DNA from: Chromobacterium rhizoryzae | Lineage (GTDB): Bacteria > Pseudomonadota > Gammaproteobacteria > Burkholderiales > Chromobacteriaceae | Reading direction: 5' to 3' | Assembly: GCF_020544465.1 (NCBI RefSeq) | Contig: NZ_CP066126.1 | Span: 5,146,001-5,210,000 of the forward strand | Length of the DNA stretch: 64,000 bases | Shown: piece after piece, positions 56,387-64,000 of the stretch | How the letters are laid out: every line of letters starts with the position of its first letter | How positions within the stretch are numbered: position 1 is the first letter of the stretch | Made by a program: the position numbers and the translations under genes | The notes under the pieces: generated by a model | Told to the model about the DNA's origin: nothing | Databases searched by the model: none | What the model saw: the letters and a program-made list of their open reading frames with translations, nothing else

Positions 56387-57256
56387 ATGTCCGTCGCCCT
56401 GCCTCCCGCCGCCGCGCTGTCCAGCCGCGCGCCCGGCGTCGATATCCTCGTCATCTCCACGGCGGATTTTCACGCGGAAATCTCCTTGCTGGGCGGTCAG
56501 TTGCTCAGCTTCCGCGCCGCCGGCCAGCAACCCTTGCTGTATTTGTCGCCGCAGGCGCGCTACCAGCCGGGCAAGGCCATACGCGGCGGCGTGCCGCTGT
56601 GCTGGCCCTGGTTCGGCCCGCACCCCGACGACGCGAGCCTGCCGGCCCACGGCGTGGCGCGCACGCAAGCCTGGCGCCTGGACGAGGTCCGCGAGGACGC
56701 CGGCGCGTTCCACGTGAAACTCTCCGGCCCGGAATGCGACGGCCTGACGGCGGAAATGGAATACCGGCTGGGCGCGGCGGTGGAAGCGGCGCTGACCACC
56801 CGCAACCTCGGCGACCGCCCGCAACGCCTCGGCGCCGCGCTGCACAGTTATCTGGCGGTGGGCGACGCGCGCCAAGCCGCCTTGTCCGGCCTGGACGGCG
56901 AGCGCTGTCACGACAAGGTGGCCGGCCGCGAAAGCCGCTGGCCGGACGGCGAATTCCGCTTCCGGGGCGAGGTGGACAGCATTGTTTACAGCGAGCGCCC
57001 CGCCTTGCTGCGCGACCCGGTCTGGCGGCGTTGCATTCGCGTCACAGCGGAAGGCGCCGGCAGCGTGGTGGTGTGGAATCCGGCGGCGGAGAAAACCGCC
57101 TTGCTGGGCGACTTGCCGGACACCGCCTGGCTTGATTTCGTCTGCGTGGAAACCGCCAACGCCGGCGACGATGTCCGCGAGCTCGCCCCCGGCGCCAGCC
57201 ACCGCCTGGCCTGCCGCTTGACGCTGGAACCCTTCCACGGCGAGGCCGGGGTATAA
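56387..57256 (+). CDS. Glucose-6-phosphate 1-epimerase-like mutarotase (YeaD type)
   Basis: A 289-residue aldose-1-epimerase-fold protein. Y.P.KAIRGGVPLCWPWFG, P-A-H-G-V-A-R and ALHSYLAVGD are the family's phosphate-binding and catalytic blocks. It interconverts anomers of hexose 6-phosphates. A ParB-site-like 14-mer lies in its codons for F-H-V-K-L (56707-56720). Long overlapping frames here are shadows. Confidence 0.9.
   Translation: MSVALPPAAALSSRAPGVDILVISTADFHAEISLLGGQLLSFRAAGQQPLLYLSPQARYQPGKAIRGGVPLCWPWFGPHPDDASLPAHGVARTQAWRLDEVREDAGAFHVKLSGPECDGLTAEMEYRLGAAVEAALTTRNLGDRPQRLGAALHSYLAVGDARQAALSGLDGERCHDKVAGRESRWPDGEFRFRGEVDSIVYSERPALLRDPVWRRCIRVTAEGAGSVVVWNPAAEKTALLGDLPDTAWLDFVCVETANAGDDVRELAPGASHRLACRLTLEPFHGEAGV
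56706..56721. other. ParB-site (parS)-like palindrome 5
   Basis: CGTTCCACGTGAAACT; core GTTCCACGTGAAAC at 56707-56720, inside the mutarotase gene. Confidence 0.7.
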
Positions 57257-57323
57257 TGAGGGCCGATGCCGCCGCGGCGCACAGCCCGGCGGACCGCGTT
57301 TTTCAGTTCCGGAACCCCTAGCG

Positions 57324-57884
57324 ATGGCCAGACCCGACAAGATTTCCCGTTTCCTGCCGATTTCCTTTGCCAACGGCAACAGCGTGCGCCGCTTCGGCAA
57401 ACACTGCCCCAGCTGCCGCGCGATGGTGGGCTCGGAGCATATGGAAGGCATCGCCAGCAAACAGCAGGACAAGATCTTCCTCGCGGCCCAGGCGCGCTGC
57501 CCGTCCTGCGGCGCCGGTTTCCCGGTGCGTTGCGTGATCACGGACGACAAGCGCGTGCACCGCGTGCTGCTGCCGCACTGGGCCTTCCGCATGTGGCTGC
57601 ACATGGCCACCCGCAACGATCCGCAGCCGCCCGGCGACGAAAACTGGACGCTGGAGGCAAGCCCGTCGGAAACGCCGCAGCAAGGCTTCGTGCTGCCCGA
57701 CAACGCCTTCGTCACCCGATCGGAAGAAGTGCTGGGCCGTTTTCAGGGCGAGCCCATCAACGCCTGGATCGAATATCAGGGCCAGCGCTTCGTGTTCGAA
57801 CGCGCCGCGCCGCCCAGCGGCGACGCCCGGCTGGATTCAAGCGAGCTGCTGTTTGAAGGCCGGCTGATCTACCGCCAGGCCTGA
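57324..57884 (+). CDS. Protein of unknown function with two CxxC pairs
   Basis: A 186-residue protein. Cys pairs at about residues 28-31 (H-C-P-S-C) and 59-62 (R-C-P-S-C-G) suggest a zinc ribbon. The middle has a hydrophobic WAFRMWLHMATRND segment and the C-terminal third looks like a beta-rich domain (AWIEYQGQRFVFERAAPP). No family recognised. It starts 67 bases after the mutarotase and ends before a good terminator, so the two may be co-transcribed. Confidence 0.7.
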   Translation: MARPDKISRFLPISFANGNSVRRFGKHCPSCRAMVGSEHMEGIASKQQDKIFLAAQARCPSCGAGFPVRCVITDDKRVHRVLLPHWAFRMWLHMATRNDPQPPGDENWTLEASPSETPQQGFVLPDNAFVTRSEEVLGRFQGEPINAWIEYQGQRFVFERAAPPSGDARLDSSELLFEGRLIYRQA

Positions 57885-57925
57885 AGTCTATAGCGCCGCT
57901 TCTGCTTCTGAGCGAGGACAAAGAA

Positions 57926-57949
57926 AACGGCAGCCCTTGGGCTGCCGTT
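57926..57949 (+). terminator. Hairpin after the CxxC protein gene
   Basis: An 11-bp perfect stem AACGGCAGCCC / GGGCTGCCGTT with a TT loop; flanked by AAGA on the left and GTCATG on the right. Confidence 0.65.
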
Positions 57950-57962
57950 GTCATGCGCGGCC

Positions 57963-58099
57963 TCAGCACGTGTTTACGATCTCGCGAGCTAAGGCGAGCG
58001 TCTGAGAAAGCGGAATGTGCACGTGGTACATGAGCATGTTGAGCTTGTACTCACCGTGTAACGCTCCGCGACGCGCAGCAGATTATGAACAGCTTCTCA
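57963..58099 (-). mobile_element. Miniature inverted-repeat element A, copy 7 (on the oligopeptidase stop)
   Basis: Ends GCACGTGTTTACGATCTCGC and GCAGATTATGAACAGCTTC are inverted, with TCA at 57963-57965 and 58097-58099. The latter is the TGA stop of the M3 peptidase on the minus strand. Confidence 0.87.
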
Positions 58100-59971
58100 G
58101 TGCGCCGCGGCCGGGTAGCGCTCTCTGACCCAAGTCTCGAAACGGCGGCACATTTCCGCCTCCCCGGCCTCGTTGTCGGCGATCAGCTCGGCGCCGTGCA
58201 CCAGCCGTATCGTCGCGTCCAGCCGCTCCGGGTAATCCCGCGCGTAGTTCCGCTCCGCGGCGGCGGCGATCTGCCGCTCCGCCTCTTGCCAGGCCTCGGC
58301 CGCGCTGCGCTTGCAGGCCTCCGCCAGATAAAGGGCGTTGAAATGCTCGCCGGTCAGGCTCAGCAAGGTGGCGTCGTGGCTGAGGCTGTTGCCCGGCGCC
58401 CAGTAATGCTCGGCCAGCAGCGGGCCGATCGCCGGGTTGTCGGTCAGATAGCCGTATTCGCGCAGGAAATGGGCGCGAGTCTGGTACACCGCCATATGCG
58501 CCAGCAGATAGCCGTGATAGGACGCCGCCGATTCCTGATTCAGCAGATGCGGAATCGCCAGCAGCGGCCGCGGGCCGCATTCCACGCCCAGAATCTCGCG
58601 CTCGCAACGACGCGCCAGCGCCAGCACCGTCTCCGGCTTCAGTTCCGCCTCCGGCAAGCGGTACAGCTCGCGCTCGAAGTAGGCGACCACGGCGATGGAG
58701 CGCTCGGAGAAGGCGAAGAAAGGCTGGACCGCTTCGATGCGCGCGCGGATCAAGGCGTCCGGCATCGCCTCCCCCGCGGCGTTGCGCGCGTAGCGCTTCA
58801 GCCAGTCGGCATCGTTCAGCAGGCTGTCGCAGAACATGCTCTGGGTTTCGGCGTAAGCCATCGAAGTGGGCGCGAACTCCTGGGAGAAGCACGGCGCGTT
58901 CTGGATCACATTGGCGAAGTGCGCGGCGTGACCGCCTTCGTGGAACAGGGTATTGATCGCACGCGCGCCGCTGCCCACCTGATCCGGCGTGGCGTCGGCG
59001 GTGAAATTGATCCGGCCCGGCACCCAGCGTCCATCGTTGTAGAAGCTAGGCACCGGCCCGTGGCAGAAACCGTTCTGATACTTGCCCTTGCGCTCCACCA
59101 GGTCCAGCTGCATCGTGGCTTGCCGGTATTGCACGCCCAGCCGGCGGAAACTCAGCACCCAGCGCTCCACCGCCTTGGAGAACGGCAGATAAGGGTCCAT
59201 CTGCCGGGTGACGTCGCCGCTCATGTGAAAACGCAGATTGTGCGGCAGCAGCGCGTCCTCGCCCTTGTCGTCGGCCAGGCGCCGCAGCGCTTGCTGATTG
59301 GCGTCGCGGGTGCGCGCCTCGAAATCGTCGAGCACGGCGAACAGCGCCTCCGGCGTCATCTGCTCGTTCTTGCGCACCTTGTGCTCGAAATAATCGGCGC
59401 TGCCCAGGCTGCGCGCCAGCGCGTTGCGCTGTTTGACGATGTCGAGGAAGCCGTTGTCCAACACCCAGCGCTCGAGATCGAGCAAGGCGTCGTGCGAGCT
59501 CTTGCGCGCGGCGGCGTCCGGGTTGGTGGTCATATTGATGCTCAACATGGTCAGCGTCGCCTCTTCGCGCTCGCCGCGCTCGTTGACGTGGCTGAGCGCG
59601 AGATCGCGGCGCTTGGCGAACAACGCGGCTTCCATCTCGATCAGCCGGCGCATCTGCTCCTGCGCCGCCTCGCTGTCGACGATATTGCTCTCGAACAAGG
59701 CCAACCATCCCCGATAACCGTGCAGCAGGGCGTCGCGCTCCGCGCCGGCCGGCTGCGCCTGCAAGCCCTCCAGCGCCGCGCGCACCGCCGTCAGCCGCTC
59801 CGGGCTGGAGATGAAGGCCTTGTAGGCGGCTTCCGCGCGGGCGAAACCGTCGTGGTCGTCGGACACCGCCATATAGGTGTCCCAGAACAGGTCTTCCTTG
59901 GTCTTGTGCACCGCCAGGTAATCGCGGTTGAGCTGGTCGAAGCCCGCGCGCAGTTCGGCAATCGCTGTCAT
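58097..59971 (-). CDS. M3-family oligoendopeptidase
   Basis: A 624-residue zinc metallopeptidase. H-E-G-G-H-A-A-H-F (about residue 350) is the zinc motif (H-E-x-x-H), with E-T-Q-S-M-F downstream as the third-ligand region. The N-terminal helical half is typical of thimet/PepF-type enzymes that degrade cytosolic oligopeptides. Subfamily (PepF-like versus other M3) was not resolved. The ATG at 59971 follows AGGAG. Its TGA stop coincides with a miniature element. Confidence 0.9.
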   Translation of the reverse strand: MTAIAELRAGFDQLNRDYLAVHKTKEDLFWDTYMAVSDDHDGFARAEAAYKAFISSPERLTAVRAALEGLQAQPAGAERDALLHGYRGWLALFESNIVDSEAAQEQMRRLIEMEAALFAKRRDLALSHVNERGEREEATLTMLSINMTTNPDAAARKSSHDALLDLERWVLDNGFLDIVKQRNALARSLGSADYFEHKVRKNEQMTPEALFAVLDDFEARTRDANQQALRRLADDKGEDALLPHNLRFHMSGDVTRQMDPYLPFSKAVERWVLSFRRLGVQYRQATMQLDLVERKGKYQNGFCHGPVPSFYNDGRWVPGRINFTADATPDQVGSGARAINTLFHEGGHAAHFANVIQNAPCFSQEFAPTSMAYAETQSMFCDSLLNDADWLKRYARNAAGEAMPDALIRARIEAVQPFFAFSERSIAVVAYFERELYRLPEAELKPETVLALARRCEREILGVECGPRPLLAIPHLLNQESAASYHGYLLAHMAVYQTRAHFLREYGYLTDNPAIGPLLAEHYWAPGNSLSHDATLLSLTGEHFNALYLAEACKRSAAEAWQEAERQIAAAAERNYARDYPERLDATIRLVHGAELIADNEAGEAEMCRRFETWVRERYPAAAH

Positions 59972-60094
59972 CTTGCTCACTCTCCTTTGCGCTGTCCGTC
60001 GGCCGCTTGTGGCGGGCCGGAACAGTCTGTTTATGAAGTTTGCATTAAGTGTGCGCGAGCGTCCTCCGCCGGTCAAGCGCGGGCCGCGCCCAAG

Positions 60095-60658
60095 CTAGCC
60101 GCGCGCTTCCGCCGCCCATTGCAGGACTTCCCGCCGCGGGCCGGCGAAGGGCGGCGGCACCGCGGACAAGAGCAGGCTCAGCCTCGGCTCAGCGCCCAGC
60201 GGCTGCACCACGAAACCCAAACGCCGCGCCAATTGCAGCATGGCGATGTTGCCGGGCGCGCAATCGGCCCAGATCCGGTGCCAGCCCAATTGGCGGTAGC
60301 CGAAGTCCAGCATCATCCGCGCCGCCTCCAGAGCGTAGCCCTGGCCCCAGGCCGATTCCGCCAGTTCGATGCCGAAGCCGGCTTCGCCGCCGCGTCCCAG
60401 GCCGCGCAGGCCGACCGAACCGAGCAGCGCCTTGTCTTCGACGCGCACGATGGCCAGCTGCCAGCCGCGGCGGGGAGCGTCGCGCTGCTGCTCCAGAAAG
60501 CGCAGCAATAACTGCCCGCTGCGCGCAGGCGTGAGTTCTTCCGGCGGGTAATGACGGGCGAACTCGCGGCCGCTGCGCGCCATCGCGTAGGCGGCGTGGT
60601 CGTCCGGGCGGAAATCGCGCAGCATCAGACGCCGGCTGTAGAGCAAGGGGCTCAGCAT
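60095..60658 (-). CDS. GNAT acetyltransferase (RimJ/RimL-like)
   Basis: A 187-residue GNAT enzyme. LYSRRLMLRDFRPDDHAAYA and the WGQGYALEAARMMLDFGYRQLGWHRIWADCAPGN core match N-terminal or aminoglycoside-type acetyltransferases of the RimJ/RimL group. The start at 60658 (AGAAGG upstream) overlaps the end of the preceding small frame by seven bases. Confidence 0.87.
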   Translation of the reverse strand: MLSPLLYSRRLMLRDFRPDDHAAYAMARSGREFARHYPPEELTPARSGQLLLRFLEQQRDAPRRGWQLAIVRVEDKALLGSVGLRGLGRGGEAGFGIELAESAWGQGYALEAARMMLDFGYRQLGWHRIWADCAPGNIAMLQLARRLGFVVQPLGAEPRLSLLLSAVPPPFAGPRREVLQWAAEARG

Positions 60659-60843
60659 AAGCCGCCCTTCTCCAGCCGCAGCCGGTGAATGCGCTGTTCC
60701 AGCTCCTGGCGACGGTGTCGCTCTTGTTGATCCTGGTGTTGAGTCTGGCTTCTCAGCCATGCTTTATCGGTCAACGCCGTGTGGTCGTCGCCGAGAATGT
60801 CGCGCAGCAAGTGCCGCGACAGGGGAATAAAGAACAATGCCAT
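60652..60843 (-). CDS. Small charged protein of unknown function
   Basis: A 63-residue frame: a hydrophobic start (MALFFIPLSRHLLRDILG) and a helical Q/R/E-rich C-terminal half. It overlaps the acetyltransferase start, which suggests coupling. The ribosome site is weak, and an antisense frame exists at 60685-60870, so this is tentative. Confidence 0.45.
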   Translation of the reverse strand: MALFFIPLSRHLLRDILGDDHTALTDKAWLRSQTQHQDQQERHRRQELEQRIHRLRLEKGGLC

Positions 60844-61147
60844 GATGGCGTAACCTGTAAAGAACGATAAAGATCATGGACGGCTGGCCCGCGGGGAGCG
60901 GGAAGGCGTCCGGCATGCGTCGTCCAGCTTGTGGGGCCGGGCGACGCTGCGCAGTCTGCTACCGGGATGGCATGGCGTCAAGCATAATCTGAGCGAAACA
61001 TACCTATGGCATGGAGAGAGGGAAGCCGTAGCCTCTAAATCCGTTTACGCTCCTCGCGAGCGGGAACGAGACAGGCGAACGCCGCCGAGAAAAGCGTAGG
61101 AGCGGTACGAAGGGGCGCGCCGCGCCCGGCGGGCATGGTGCAGGCGC
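60844..61147. other. Intergenic region with a decayed copy of element A
   Basis: 304 bases. From 61039 the sequence ATCCGTTTACGCTCCTCGCG, then GCGGTACGAAGG follows the order of element A copy 4 but is degraded; it is preceded by TAA (61036-61038). Its right end runs to the TCA stop codon at 61148-61150 of the next minus-strand gene. No supportable gene. Confidence 0.5.
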
Positions 61148-61423
61148 TCAGCGCCACCAGCCGAGATAACGGGCCAGGCTGGTGGAAATGGCCGCGTCGG
61201 TCAGGCCCAATTGCAGGCCCACCATCGCCGCGTAGAGCTGCATGCCGTGTTCGTCCGGCATATAGGGCAGCGCCCAATCGCTCAACATCGGATACAGCAA
61301 GCACGCCAGCAACAGGCCTGCCGCCAGCGCCGCGCCCACCCAGGCGCGGGAACGCGCGCGCAGGGCCAAGCGGATCAGAAGATCCGAACCGAAGAAAACC
61401 ACGCTAACCAGATAGAGCGCCAT
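61148..61423 (-). CDS. Small two- to three-helix membrane protein
   Basis: A 91-residue protein with hydrophobic segments at about 4-22 and 28-50 and a weaker third. A strong AAGGAGG site precedes the ATG, so it is very probably translated. No family recognised. The stop codon TGA abuts the decayed copy of element A. Confidence 0.65.
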   Translation of the reverse strand: MALYLVSVVFFGSDLLIRLALRARSRAWVGAALAAGLLLACLLYPMLSDWALPYMPDEHGMQLYAAMVGLQLGLTDAAISTSLARYLGWWR

Positions 61424-61674
61424 GACGCGCCTCCTTGCAAAATATTGACCATGTCACTCCGCCGCCGGCGGCACGAGGGCGGCTCGGAGCGAATGCTTGT
61501 TTTTGGGGCAATCAGGGGCGGCAACGCATTGCAATGATGCATGGGCGGCGCGGTGCAACCGCGCTCGGTGCTTTTGAACGGCTGGCGCGGGCCGGATTCG
61601 GCTCGGCAATGGGCCGACGCCGGAAACACTCGGCGACGGCCCATTGAGTGGTTTATAGCAGACTCTCCTAATGA
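61424..61674. other. Intergenic region without recognised features
   Basis: About 250 bases upstream of the small membrane protein gene and downstream of the rarD terminator. I see no supportable gene or repeat. Confidence 0.3.
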
Positions 61675-61707
61675 AAACAGCCCGCGTTTCTTGCGAAACG
61701 CGGGCTG
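61675..61707 (-). terminator. Terminator of rarD
   Basis: A 13-bp perfect stem CAGCCCGCGTTTC / GAAACGCGGGCTG with loop TTGC, followed on the minus strand by TTTTCATT. Confidence 0.88.
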
Positions 61708-61725
61708 CTCCAAACGCGGAAAAAC

Positions 61726-62640
61726 TCAGGTCGCGGCGGCGCGTCGCCCCTGCCACATCTGCAGCAGACCGGCGGCGGAGTACAGCAGCAGCGCCGCCCA
61801 GATCAGGCCGAAACCCAGCGCGCGGCCGCTGTCGAACGCCTCTCCGAACAAGAGCACGCCCAGCGCCAGCTGGATGCTGGGGCCGATGTACTGGATCACT
61901 CCCACCGTCGCCAGCTTGAGCCGGCGCGCGCCGGCGGCGAACAGCAGCAAGGGCACCGCGGTCACCACGCCGGCGCCTATCAGCAAACCGGTCTGCGCGG
62001 CGGAGCCATGGCCGAAAGCGCCCTGCCCCTGCCATTCAAACCAGACCAGGGCCAGCGCCGCCAGCGGCGTCATCAGGAAGGTTTCCAAAGCCAGGCCCTC
62101 CAGCGAGGCCAAGGGCGCCTTCTTGCGCAGCAGGCCGTACAAGCCGAAGGTGGCCGCCAGCGACAGCGCGATCCACGGCAAGGCGCCGGCGCTGTAAGTG
62201 ATCCAGGCCACGCCGGCCGCCGCCAGCAGCAAGGCGGCGTTCTGCAGCCCGCTCAAGCGCTCGGACAGAAAGATCCGGCCCAACAACACATTGAACAGCG
62301 GATTGATGAAATAGCCCAGGCTGCCCTCCACCACGTGGCCGGCATTCACCGCCCAGATATAGATCAGCCAGTTCAGCGACAGCAGCAAGGAAGACAGGCC
62401 GAAGATGCCCAGTTTGCGCGGCTCGCGCACCGCGGCCGGCAGCCAGCCCCAATGATTGCGCGCGGTCAGCACCGCCGCGACGAACACCGCAGACCAGACA
62501 ATGCGGTGGCACAGAATTTGCAAAGCCGGGACATCGTGCAGCGGCTTCCAGTACAAAGGAAACAGACCCCAACAGATGAAGGCGGCAACGGTGAAAACGA
62601 CGCCGCGGCCGCTTTCGGAGGTAGAAGAAACTGAACTCAT
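61726..62640 (-). CDS. rarD: RarD-type EamA/DMT permease
   Basis: A 304-residue membrane protein with ten predicted helices. ICWGLFPLYWKPLHDVPALQ, with C-H-R-I-V-W-S next, and NWLIYIWAVNAGHVVEGSLG are RarD hallmarks. RarD is linked to chloramphenicol sensitivity in some bacteria but its substrate is unknown. A perfect 13-bp-stem terminator follows. Confidence 0.92.
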   Translation of the reverse strand: MSSVSSTSESGRGVVFTVAAFICWGLFPLYWKPLHDVPALQILCHRIVWSAVFVAAVLTARNHWGWLPAAVREPRKLGIFGLSSLLLSLNWLIYIWAVNAGHVVEGSLGYFINPLFNVLLGRIFLSERLSGLQNAALLLAAAGVAWITYSAGALPWIALSLAATFGLYGLLRKKAPLASLEGLALETFLMTPLAALALVWFEWQGQGAFGHGSAAQTGLLIGAGVVTAVPLLLFAAGARRLKLATVGVIQYIGPSIQLALGVLLFGEAFDSGRALGFGLIWAALLLYSAAGLLQMWQGRRAAAT

Positions 62641-62815
62641 GGGATTTCACACAGCAAGGGAGGGGGTCAGGATGACAGCTTAACCAAATTGCCTCAGCGG
62701 AAAAACCGCTATTCAATCAACAGATTGTTCAATATTTAAAACAATGACTTTCCGGATGGCAAACATGCTGCGCTGGCACAATCGCCGCAGTCGCCGTCCA
62801 ATTCAGTCAATCTCT

Positions 62816-62844
62816 TTGACGTTGACGTAAACGTAACTTATAGT
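62816..62844 (+). promoter_or_regulatory. Promoter with MerR/LiuR-like operator in the spacer
   Basis: TTGACG (62816-62821), 17 bases, TATAGT (62839-62844). The spacer holds TTGACGTAAACGTAA (62822-62836), an imperfect palindrome resembling the ACGTNNACGT-type sites of LiuR/MerR regulators of amino-acid degradation. It points towards the oxidoreductase gene about 400 bases downstream. Confidence 0.5.
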
Positions 62845-63244
62845 CCGATCAAATAGAGAAAAGACTCTAGAAACCAGCCCCGGACCAGGGACCGCGCCGG
62901 CATGCAAAACATGCCGGCGATCAAAAAAACACCGGCTGGAAGATGGAGCTCAACCGCTGACAGCAAAGGAGAAGCCGTCGGCGCCGCACAGACCGCACAC
63001 ATGCGGCGGGCGCAGACACACCGGGCCGCCGCCCTTGCATAGAACCTGTTCAATGTCTGCCGCGCTCAACGCGCGAAACGTGAAACAGGCTCTCATAAGG
63101 GCGGTGACACCGGGCCAGCGGGTCTAAAACTTAAGGAGAAGGCCGGCCGAACGCGCCCACAAGGCGCAGGCCGGCCCCATCGCCACAAGCGATGGGACGT
63201 CCGCCGCGCGGCGGACGCGCCCGAGAATGACAGGAGGAGAAACC
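62845..63244 (+). other. Long leader region before the indolepyruvate oxidoreductase gene
   Basis: 400 bases without a supportable gene. It contains a short deletion copy of element A (63042-63092) and a GGAGG ribosome site just before 63245. A small C-rich frame on the minus strand (62838-63053) was judged unlikely. Confidence 0.4.
63042..63092 (+). mobile_element. Miniature inverted-repeat element A, short deletion derivative
   Basis: Only the ends remain: GAACCTGTTCAATGTCTGCC and CGTGAAACAGGCTC, about 51 bases in all. TCA follows at 63093-63095 but the left flank is ATA, so the duplication is no longer perfect. Confidence 0.6.
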
Positions 63245-64000
63245 ATGTCGATCCGCCACGCAGACCTGGAAGAAAAATACACGGCCCCCACCGGCCAGGT
63301 GCTGATGACCGGGATTCAGGCGCTGGTGCGCCTGCCCATGCTGCAACAACAACTGGACCGCGCCGCCGGGCTCAATACCGCCGGCTACGTCACCGGCTAC
63401 CGCGGCTCCCCGCTGGGCAATGTCGACCAGACCATGCAGAAGGCCGGCAAATACCTGAAGGAACACAATGTGGTGTTCCACCCCGGCCTCAACGAGGACC
63501 TGGCCGCCACCGCGGTCTGGGGCACCCAGCAGGTGAATATGTTCGACGGCCCCAAATACGACGGCGTCTACGCGCTGTGGTACGGCAAGGGTCCGGGCGT
63601 GGACCGCTCCGGCGACGTGCTCAAGCACGGCAATGCCGCCGGCACCAGCCGCCACGGCGGCGTGCTGCTGGTGGCCGGCGACGACCACGCGGCCAAGTCG
63701 TCCACCTTCCCGCATCAATCCGACCACATCCTCGCCGCCAGCATGATTCCGGTGCTCAGCCCGTCCGGGGTACAGGAAATCCTGGACTACGGCCTGCACG
63801 GCTGGGCGATGAGCCGCTATTCCGGCTGTTGGGTGTCGATCAAGGCGATCTCCGACACCATCGAAAGCTCCGCCATCGTCGACATCTCCCCGGAACGGCT
63901 GCAGTTCAAGATTCCGGAAGACTTTCCCTTGCCCGAGGACGGCCTCAACATCCGCTGGCCGGACGCGCCGCTGGCGCAGGAAAAACGCGTGCTGCACCAC
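63245..64000 (+). CDS. Indolepyruvate:ferredoxin oxidoreductase, N-terminal part (runs off right edge)
   Basis: 252 residues visible. LTGIQALVRLPM-type start, GYVTGYRGSPLGNVDQTM, HPGLNEDLAATAVWGTQQVN, YGKGPGVDRSGDVLKHGNAA and GDDHAAKSSTFPHQSD are the thiamine-binding alpha-part signatures of the long fused IorAB proteins (about 1150 residues in proteobacteria). It oxidatively decarboxylates aryl or branched 2-oxo acids to acyl-CoA. GGAGG precedes the ATG. A long leader with a candidate MerR-type operator lies upstream. Confidence 0.92.
   Translation, partial: MSIRHADLEEKYTAPTGQVLMTGIQALVRLPMLQQQLDRAAGLNTAGYVTGYRGSPLGNVDQTMQKAGKYLKEHNVVFHPGLNEDLAATAVWGTQQVNMFDGPKYDGVYALWYGKGPGVDRSGDVLKHGNAAGTSRHGGVLLVAGDDHAAKSSTFPHQSDHILAASMIPVLSPSGVQEILDYGLHGWAMSRYSGCWVSIKAISDTIESSAIVDISPERLQFKIPEDFPLPEDGLNIRWPDAPLAQEKRVLHH

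Noticed and set aside
60685..60870. Rightward 61-codon frame
   Set aside because: Antisense to the small frame coupled to the acetyltransferase; neither is strong, but the minus frame has better context.
62838..63053. Leftward Cys/Ala-rich 71-codon frame before the oxidoreductase
   Set aside because: It covers part of a miniature element remnant and a promoter; composition is atypical.

Overview
The window looks like a piece of a high-GC betaproteobacterial chromosome. Gene content and protein style (two-step hut pathway with HutG and HutC, tkt-gapA-pgk-fba cluster, tandem GDSL haemolysins, fused indolepyruvate:ferredoxin oxidoreductase) fit Neisseriales of the Chromobacterium group. This is an inference from recognised families; no database search was run. 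I see no rRNA, tRNA, CRISPR array or complete insertion sequence.

Layout. 1-3844: the control and lysis end of a Mu-like prophage or phage-tail particle (tailocin) locus. A LexA-type repressor faces a Mor-family activator across an operator-rich gap. A tightly overlapping lysis cassette follows (M15 endolysin, holin-like protein, Rz with nested Rz1, TraR-type zinc finger, coiled-coil membrane protein), then a tail-collar protein that runs off the left edge. 3906-17962: ordinary chromosome with gmhA, an HSL esterase, two HD-GYP proteins, two paralogous GDSL lipase/haemolysins flanking an rRNA methyltransferase-like gene, suhB, rsmE, a chemotaxis receptor and an amino-acid exporter. 18114-19816: pyrBI preceded by a leader peptide and attenuator. 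19922-34387: small enzymes and orphan binding proteins (acetyltransferases, NYN-LOTUS protein, periplasmic binding proteins, sulfate-binding protein, YaeQ, a two-domain lysozyme inhibitor, RhlE helicase). 34403-38467: a surface 5'-nucleotidase, moaD-moaE-mobA and an unusual arginase-family protein. 38586-46047: fba, lysE-type gene, pgk, an uncharacterised membrane zinc-ribbon gene overlapping pgk, gapA and tkt, all on the minus strand. 47295-55779: the histidine utilisation genes in the order hutC-hutI-hutG-hutU-hutT-hutH with two HutC-type operators. 55935-62640: miscellaneous genes including an M3 oligopeptidase and rarD. 63245-64000: start of an indolepyruvate:ferredoxin oxidoreductase.

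Two genome-scale signals cut across the genes. First, five copies of a ParB-site-like 14-mer (two GTTTCACGTGAAAC, three with one identical substitution) are spread over 56 kb, which suggests a chromosome-partition centromere zone. Second, about nine copies of a roughly 130-150 bp miniature inverted-repeat element with TNA target duplications are present. At least five sit exactly on the stop codon of a gene, all in the same orientation relative to that gene. At rhlE a second, different miniature element is stacked behind the first on the same TAA.
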